Shown: in pieces, positions 1 through 3,268 of the stretch | Layout: each line of letters starts with the position of its first letter | Numbering within the stretch: the stretch's first letter is position 1 | Notes under the pieces: generated by a model | Seen by the model: the letters and a program-made list of their open reading frames with translations, nothing else | Told to the model about the DNA's origin: nothing | Databases searched by the model: none | Translations under genes and position numbers: made by a program | Assembly: GCA_964405235.1 (NCBI GenBank) | Contig: CAYONG010000043.1 | Coordinates: 1-6,011 of the forward strand | Direction: 5' to 3' | DNA: 6,011 bases | Origin: WS-11 sp964405235 | GTDB lineage: Bacteria > Eisenbacteria > RBG-16-71-46

Positions 1-2
1 CC

Positions 3-224
3 ACGCGGACGTCGTTGCGGTTCACCCTGCCGGCGACGACACGGCTCACGCTGGATCTGTTCGACATTCACGGGAAGCGGATGGCGAGCGTCGCCGAGGG
101 CGAGTTCGCGGCCGGGCCCCACGCGATCACACTCGAGGCGCCGACGCTTCCCCCGGGGCTCTACCTCGCGCGGTTGTCGGCCGGGGCGTGGGAAGCGACG
201 GCGCGAGTCGCGCTGATCCGATGA
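3..224 (+). CDS. C-terminal end of a secreted protein with a FlgD-Ig/type A sorting-like domain (5' partial)
   Basis: The reading frame is open from the window edge, so only the last ~73 residues are present and any start lies outside. The visible part is a compact beta-sandwich tail: a TRLTLDLFDIHGKRM strand pair, then a hydrophilic turn, AAGPHAITLEA, and the closing PPGLYLARLSAG strand, ending in VALIR. This order (LxLFDxxGKRV...L.AG.H.i...LPpGLYl.Rl.aG) is that of the FlgD-Ig-like and type A sorting domains found at the C-terminus of large exported proteins in Bacteroidota-like and Eisenbacteria-like genomes. There it serves as an anchor or secretion signal after catalytic or repeat domains. 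What the missing N-terminal part does cannot be told. The stop overlaps, tail to tail, the residual open frame of the kinase fragment on the other strand. Confidence 0.72.
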   Translation, partial: TRTSLRFTLPATTRLTLDLFDIHGKRMASVAEGEFAAGPHAITLEAPTLPPGLYLARLSAGAWEATARVALIR

Positions 225-436
225 TCGGTACACCGGAGGTCCGGATGCGGGGCTTCAAAGCGGGTCGCAGGCGGATGGCGGCCCGAGTCCGCGGCCACGT
301 CGGCGGGCAGCACCTTGAGCGCCACCTCACGCCCAAGGCGGGTATCGCGTGCGCGGTACACCTCTCCCATGCCGCCGGCGCCCAGGAGCGCGACGATCTC
401 ATAAGTGCCGAGTCGGGTGCCGATGGTGATTGGCAT
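161..436 (-). pseudogene. 5' remnant of a PknB-type Ser/Thr protein kinase
   Basis: The first ~50 codons are a clear protein kinase N-lobe: MPITIGTRLGTYEI, the glycine-rich loop LGAGGMGEVYRARD, then EVALKVLP with the ATP-anchoring lysine in ALK. They align residue for residue with the start of the intact kinase at the right of the window, and the nucleotides are also close over about 327-450 versus 5826-5955. Similarity stops near position 285 (around residue 50). The remaining ~40 residues to the stop are not kinase-like and finally overlap the 3' end of the convergent gene. The alpha-C glutamate, HRD and DFG motifs, transmembrane helix and sensor domain are all absent, so no kinase activity is possible. 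The start is fixed by similarity to the paralogue. There is no Shine-Dalgarno sequence. Most likely a kinase gene cut by a deletion or rearrangement. A short 91-residue peptide could still be made. Confidence 0.8.
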
Positions 437-442
437 CGCGGC

Positions 443-448
443 ACTCTA
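443..448 (-). promoter_or_regulatory. -10-like hexamer of a leaderless start (truncated kinase)
   Basis: Read on the minus strand the hexamer is TAGAGT, followed by 6 nt (GCCGCG) and the ATG of the kinase remnant. A -10 box at this distance puts the transcription start on or next to the A of the ATG. There is no purine-rich ribosome binding site before it. The intact kinase has the same hexamer pattern (TAGANT) and the same 6-nt spacing, which is the main support. No good -35 box is visible. Confidence 0.42.
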
Positions 449-604
449 CCTCAACTTGGTGGCCGCCTCAGCGTCGGACCTGTGATCTCTTGGCCCGACC
501 CATTTACTTCGGCTCGGTCAGGTGAAGGCGGCCGTCCGATCCGCGTCGGACGACTTCGCCAATCTCCAGCAAGGTGAGGCCGAGTGCTATCGAGACTCCA
601 ACTT

Positions 605-682
605 TCACCCGAAGCACTCGGGGGCGCAGTCGATAAGGAGGAAGGCCCCGCACGACAGCAGCATGGCCAGTCGAGTGCTCAT
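605..682 (-). other. Possible small ORF or broken gene overlapping the SDR stop (25 codons)
   Basis: An ATG overlaps the frame-corrected stop of the SDR remnant as ATGA, the usual layout of a translationally coupled downstream gene. It opens a 25-residue frame, MSTRLAMLLSCGAFLLIDCA..., with one hydrophobic segment at residues 5-17, then stops. In the neighbouring frame just downstream (about 504-600) the translation continues with another hydrophobic run, VGVSIALGLTLLEIGEVV, which could be the rest of a frameshifted small membrane protein. No family is recognised. The rest of 437-604 shows no gene beyond the kinase leader region. This call rests only on the overlap and hydrophobicity and may be chance. 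Confidence 0.2.
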
Positions 683-1317
683 GCCCGCCATCGTGTCCGC
701 AGGGTGCCCAGACCGCCGTCAACTCCGAAGACCTGGCCGGTCCACCCAGCGCTGTGCAGGGTCGAGCAGGAACTCGATCAGGCTCGCCACGTCGTCCGCC
801 TCACCGATCCGGCCGAGGGGATGCATGGACTCGCTGACCTTCAGTGATGCAGTATTGCCCACGATCCTCGCGGACAGCGGCGTCCGAACCAGGCCGGGCG
901 CGACCACGTTGATTCGCACGCCACGAGGGGCATACGTTGCTGCCGCCGAGAGCCCGAGGCCTGTGACTCCGGCTTTCGCCGCCGCGATGGCTTCGTGATT
1001 CGCAGGTTCGTGGACATCACCTCATCCCACTCTTCGGCCGACGTCGCGTGCGCCGCTTTCAGGAGGATCGAGCCCGCGAGATTCACCGCACCCTCGAGGC
1101 GCGAATGTCGCCCGATGGTCTCTCGAACCGCATGGTCCACTGCGGTGATGTCGCGAGCATCAAGCCGCACCACATCACCGCCAACCTCGCTCACGGTCCT
1201 GCGCTCAACATGTGACCGGGCTCTTGAACAAGCGGGGGTGATCTGGTTCGTGCAGGTCGTGTAGTCGCGGGTCCCGTGCTGGCCGATTCCTGCGCCCTGC
1301 TGACGCTCACGCATCAC
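679..1317 (-). pseudogene. Short-chain dehydrogenase/reductase (SDR), internally deleted and frameshifted
   Basis: SDR enzymes reduce or oxidise alcohol/carbonyl groups with NAD(P)H on a Rossmann fold. The central part reads VSEVGGDVVRLDARD, then LEGAVNLAGSILLKAAH (the NAG-type motif as NLAG), then EEWDEVMSTNLR, ending near 1000. There the frame breaks and sequence resumes in another frame with HEAIAAAKAGVTGLGLSAAA, then YAPRGVRINVVAPGLVRTPL, HPLGRIGEADDVASLIEFLL and DPAQRW. About 35-40 residues that should lie between, including the catalytic serine strand, are missing. A second break at about 742 (an apparent extra base in GTGGACC) displaces the final GQVFGVDGG motif, which is found in the next frame before a stop at 679. 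The N-terminal dinucleotide-binding loop cannot be read confidently; an ATG at 1317 starts GAGIG-containing sequence, but similarity is solid only from about 1220 down. Inactive as it stands. Confidence 0.82.
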
Positions 1318-1336
1318 ACGATACGCTTTACTGGAG

Positions 1337-1342
1337 TAACAT
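1337..1342 (+). promoter_or_regulatory. Weak -10-like box upstream of the flavoprotein gene
   Basis: TAACAT lies about 100 nt before the ATG at 1443, in the otherwise unassigned gap (about 1220-1440) between the divergent SDR remnant and this gene. No convincing -35 box lies 16-18 bp upstream. This is a guess based on a single hexamer in a position where a divergent promoter would be expected. Confidence 0.15.
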
Positions 1343-1442
1343 CCTCCTGCAGCAGGGCTGGCGGCAGATCGACATCCTCGCAGACAAGGTGGTGCGCCGC
1401 GGGGTTCGGCACGAGCCGCAGACAGCGTGGGGAGAGAGAGAC

Positions 1443-2096
1443 ATGCGCGTCCCGGACGAAATCGCAGGCGAGGCCGCCCCGAACGGCGGTTCGGGTGAGG
1501 GCCTCGACAGCATCATCAAACGGCTCCTCGACGGCCAGATCTACGGCGTGCTGTGCACGCAAGGCCAGGGGCAAACCTATGGTTCACTGGTGGCTTACGC
1601 CATGACCCCTGACCTCTCCTCAGCGGTCTTCGCGACCCAGAAGGCAACCCGCAAGTACAACCTGCTCGCGGAGTGCGCCCACGTGGCGCTCGTCATCGAC
1701 AACCGCTCGGCACTTCCCGGTCAGTTCATGGACATCGAAGCCGTGACCGCAACCGGCAACGCTCACGAAGTGGCGACGGGACCCGCGTTCGAGCACTGGT
1801 CCTGCGTAGGTCCCCTCGCTCTGGCCGCTGACTCAAGCCGAGCGCATCAGCGTGGCGATTCCCTCAGCACGCGGATCCAGGCCACCTCCATCAAGAACGG
1901 GCCGGGCTTCCCGTCGGCCAGGAGAAACCCCACCGAAGTGACGCGGTCCGGGTCCACCGGCCCTGCCCCGTTCAGCACCTCCCCGAACGACGTCGCCTCG
2001 AACCGGTCCAGCGGGATGCGGACCTCGGTCCATTCGTTCGTGCGGGTCAGCACGGGTGCCCGGTACGAGAAGGCCCTTCTTCGAGTGGGCGTGTAG
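1443..2096 (+). pseudogene. Pyridoxamine 5'-phosphate oxidase-like FMN-binding protein, C-terminus lost
   Basis: Residues about 19-119 fit the split-barrel flavin-binding family that includes pyridoxamine-phosphate oxidase and related flavin/heme reductases: LDSIIKRLLDGQIYGVLCTQ, YGSLVAYAMTPDLSSAVFAT, TRKYNLL, VALVIDNRS and the IEAVTATGNAHEV strand. Typical members have ~150-160 residues and end with two more strands (..ALFRV.V..Y..V..F..V..W). Here similarity stops at AFEHWS (about 1800). The remaining ~98 residues do not belong to the family and, from 1847, are the antisense of the CIA30 gene. In another frame from about 1790 the translation ALVLRR.P resembles the expected next helix, so a frameshift followed by a deletion fits. 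I chose ATG 1443 because a GGAGAGAG ribosome site precedes it by 4 nt; an in-frame GTG at 1389 would add 18 residues. Substrate unknown. Probably non-functional or a chimeric protein. Confidence 0.75.
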
Positions 2097-2455
2097 AGAT
2101 TCATCTGGTACTCGCGCCCGTCGCCGCGCACGCGGGCGGCGAGTGTATCCCCCGCCTGCAGGCCGAGCATCCGGGGACGGGAGCGCACCGATGCGAACCC
2201 CCCGTTGTTCTCCAGAGAGAGCGTTCCGCGGAACTCCATCGTCTTGCGGTCGGTGATCCGAAAGCGACCGCCGGACATGCCACCCATCACATCGTCGTTG
2301 ACGGCCTGCCACTCCGCCTGCGCGGCCGACGACGAAAAGGCGAACAACGGCAACTGCAGCGCGCGCGCGATACCGGGGCTCGCCACGAGGGCCACAAGGA
2401 CCAGCGCGGCCGCCCAACGGAGCGGCAGCGGCCGCACGCGGGACTCGGCCGTCAT
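1847..2455 (-). CDS. Secreted CIA30-domain (NDUFAF1-like) protein
   Basis: An intact protein of 202 residues. It opens with a signal peptide: basic n-region (MTAESRVRPLPLR), hydrophobic core WAAALVLVALVASPGIA, and an ARA-type cleavage site after residue 32. The mature part is one complete CIA30 beta-sandwich: WQAVNDDVMGGMSGG (49-63), FRGTLSLENNGGFASVRS (75-92), VRGDGREYQMNLYT (109-122), FSYRAPV (129-135), WTEVRIPLDRFEATSFG (142-158), VTSVGFLLADGKPGPFLMEV (172-191). The NDDVMGG.S and ENNGGFASV motifs are the family hallmarks. CIA30 is named after a mitochondrial complex I assembly factor. Bacterial exported members are uncharacterised and may bind a ligand or assist assembly of an oxidoreductase. 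The start overlaps the DoxX stop (ATGA), so translation is probably coupled; no strong ribosome site of its own is seen. The same frame stays open upstream to 3025, but that extension is an arginine/serine-rich shadow of DoxX, so the 392-codon version is unlikely. Confidence 0.9.
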   Translation of the reverse strand: MTAESRVRPLPLRWAAALVLVALVASPGIARALQLPLFAFSSSAAQAEWQAVNDDVMGGMSGGRFRITDRKTMEFRGTLSLENNGGFASVRSRPRMLGLQAGDTLAARVRGDGREYQMNLYTPTRRRAFSYRAPVLTRTNEWTEVRIPLDRFEATSFGEVLNGAGPVDPDRVTSVGFLLADGKPGPFLMEVAWIRVLRESPR

Positions 2456-2811
2456 GCCGCCGCTGCGCTCACCCGAGGGCGCAGGAAAGGAATGAACAAG
2501 GCTCGCTGGTTCCAGACGACCACGCCGTACAGCGCCACGATGACGATTGCGATCGGCAGACCGCCGGGATTCAAGAAGAGTTGGTAGAGAAGGATGTTCA
2601 CCGCGATCGGAGCCAGCAGGATGCTCGCCAGCGGAACCCAGAGTCCGATCAGAAGCATAGCTCCCGCGACGAGTTCGATCGCCTTGATGAACGGAAACAG
2701 ATAGCCGGTCGAGACGATGCCCTGCAGGAAGTCCGGGCAGGCAACGCATGGCTGACTGAGCGAAGACGGGTGTTGCGGGAAGAACTGGAAGAACCCATTC
2801 AGCCCGCCCAT
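2452..2811 (-). CDS. DoxX-family membrane protein (N-terminus displaced by a frameshift)
   Basis: DoxX proteins are small four-helix inner-membrane proteins, often associated with thiol or quinone redox reactions. The frame from ATG 2811 gives 119 residues: the end of helix 1 (GGLNGFFQFFP), a loop, helix 2 (GYLFPFIKAIELVAGAMLLI, 36-55), helix 3 (PLASILLAPIAVNILLYQLF, 60-79) and helix 4 (GLPIAIVIVALYGVVVW, 84-100), then a basic tail. The first half of helix 1 is missing from this frame. It is found in the -1-related frame just upstream as RPFLSVAARLGLG, joined across a run of five G at 2826-2830; dropping one G gives ARLGLGAIVFVMGGLNGFF, which is a normal DoxX start. An unusual CVAC (CxxC) motif lies in the loop between helices 1 and 2 at residues 22-25. 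First gene of a coupled pair with the CIA30 gene (4-nt overlap). The start at 2811 is therefore only the first ATG after the break. Confidence 0.83.
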   Translation of the reverse strand: MGGLNGFFQFFPQHPSSLSQPCVACPDFLQGIVSTGYLFPFIKAIELVAGAMLLIGLWVPLASILLAPIAVNILLYQLFLNPGGLPIAIVIVALYGVVVWNQRALFIPFLRPRVSAAAA

Positions 2812-2825
2812 GACGAAGACAATGG

Positions 2826-3025
2826 CCCCCTAACCCCAGTCGCGCTGCCACGCTCAGGAACGGGCGCCATCGAGATGGGACACCGGTCGTGATTCCCGCG
2901 CGCAAAAGGACATATGTGATCGCGACCGCGGCACCGAAGACACCACCGGTGAGGGCCTCCAGATACCCGACCGAGCGCAGAGCTTCGATCATATCCATCA
3001 CGGCGCGGTTCGTGAACATGTCCAT
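2826..3025 (-). other. Probable true 5' part of the DoxX gene, with an extra N-terminal segment
   Basis: From ATG 3025, preceded by GAGAGG with a spacing suitable for a ribosome binding site, the frame reads MDMFTNRAVMDMIEALRSVG, then a hydrophobic stretch ALTGGVFGAAVAITYVLLRA, then a short polar linker and RPFLSVAARLGLG, the start of DoxX helix 1. If one G of the run at 2826-2830 is removed, a single protein of about 190 residues results, some 50 longer than common DoxX proteins, with an added N-terminal helix. Alternatively the first ~45 codons are a separate small membrane protein once upstream of DoxX. Without correction, the frame bypasses DoxX and runs on into the CIA30 frame. I favour one gene with either a real frameshift or a base-call error in the homopolymer. 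Confidence 0.5.
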
Positions 3026-3080
3026 GCGTGGCCCTCTCGAACATGGGTCGTGACCGGCGCCCGCAATGGGGCCAAAACTT

Positions 3081-3102
3081 CGTGAGGCTAGTGCAACTCA
3101 CG
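3081..3102. promoter_or_regulatory. Perfect 6-bp inverted repeat, operator-like (CGTGAG-N10-CTCACG)
   Basis: The arms CGTGAG (3081-3086) and CTCACG (3097-3102) are exact reverse complements separated by 10 bp, an arrangement typical of a dimeric regulator binding site. It lies about 56-77 nt upstream of the DoxX start at 3025, in the 243-nt gap after the kinase stop, which is where the promoter of the DoxX-CIA30 unit should be. No clear -10/-35 pair was found around it. A site this size can also arise by chance. Confidence 0.28.
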
Positions 3103-3268
3103 GTTCGATACGCCCGGACCGGATGAGATCCGGATTCATCTCGCGGAAGAGAAGTGCCCGAAGGGGCGGATGAGCGCGCGGCTTCCTATGGCTGGGATCG
3201 AGGCCGTTCTTTAGATCGCGTCTCCGCCGACCTGTTCGAACGCATGCTCGCCCTCCGGTACCCCCTAC
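3103..3268. other. Intergenic stretch between the kinase stop and the DoxX-CIA30 unit
   Basis: No gene is supported here. It contains a short dyad CCGGAT-GAG-ATCCGG (3119-3133) and a 4-bp hairpin GCCC-GAAG-GGGC (3156-3167). Neither is followed by a T-run on either strand, so neither is a convincing intrinsic terminator for the kinase. A plus-strand frame from about 3154 begins with plausible protein-like sequence (SADLFERMLALRYP) but then runs antisense through the kinase; I treat it as unassigned. Confidence 0.4.

Noticed and set aside
233..244. CCGGA-GG-TCCGG dyad, similar to CCGGAT-GAG-ATCCGG at 3119-3133
   Set aside because: Two short GC-rich palindromes in GC-rich DNA are expected by chance; there is no shared flanking sequence and no third copy.
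522..998. Plus-strand open frame of 158 codons
   Set aside because: It is antisense to the SDR remnant, whose family motifs are clear on the minus strand.
1847..3025. Single 392-residue protein spanning DoxX and CIA30
   Set aside because: The middle ~125 residues are an Arg/Ser-rich out-of-frame reading of DoxX, and CIA30 has its own signal peptide with a start coupled to the DoxX stop.
3156..3167. GCCC-GAAG-GGGC hairpin as the kinase terminator
   Set aside because: The stem is only 4 bp and no T-run follows on the minus strand; it is also ~100 nt past the stop.
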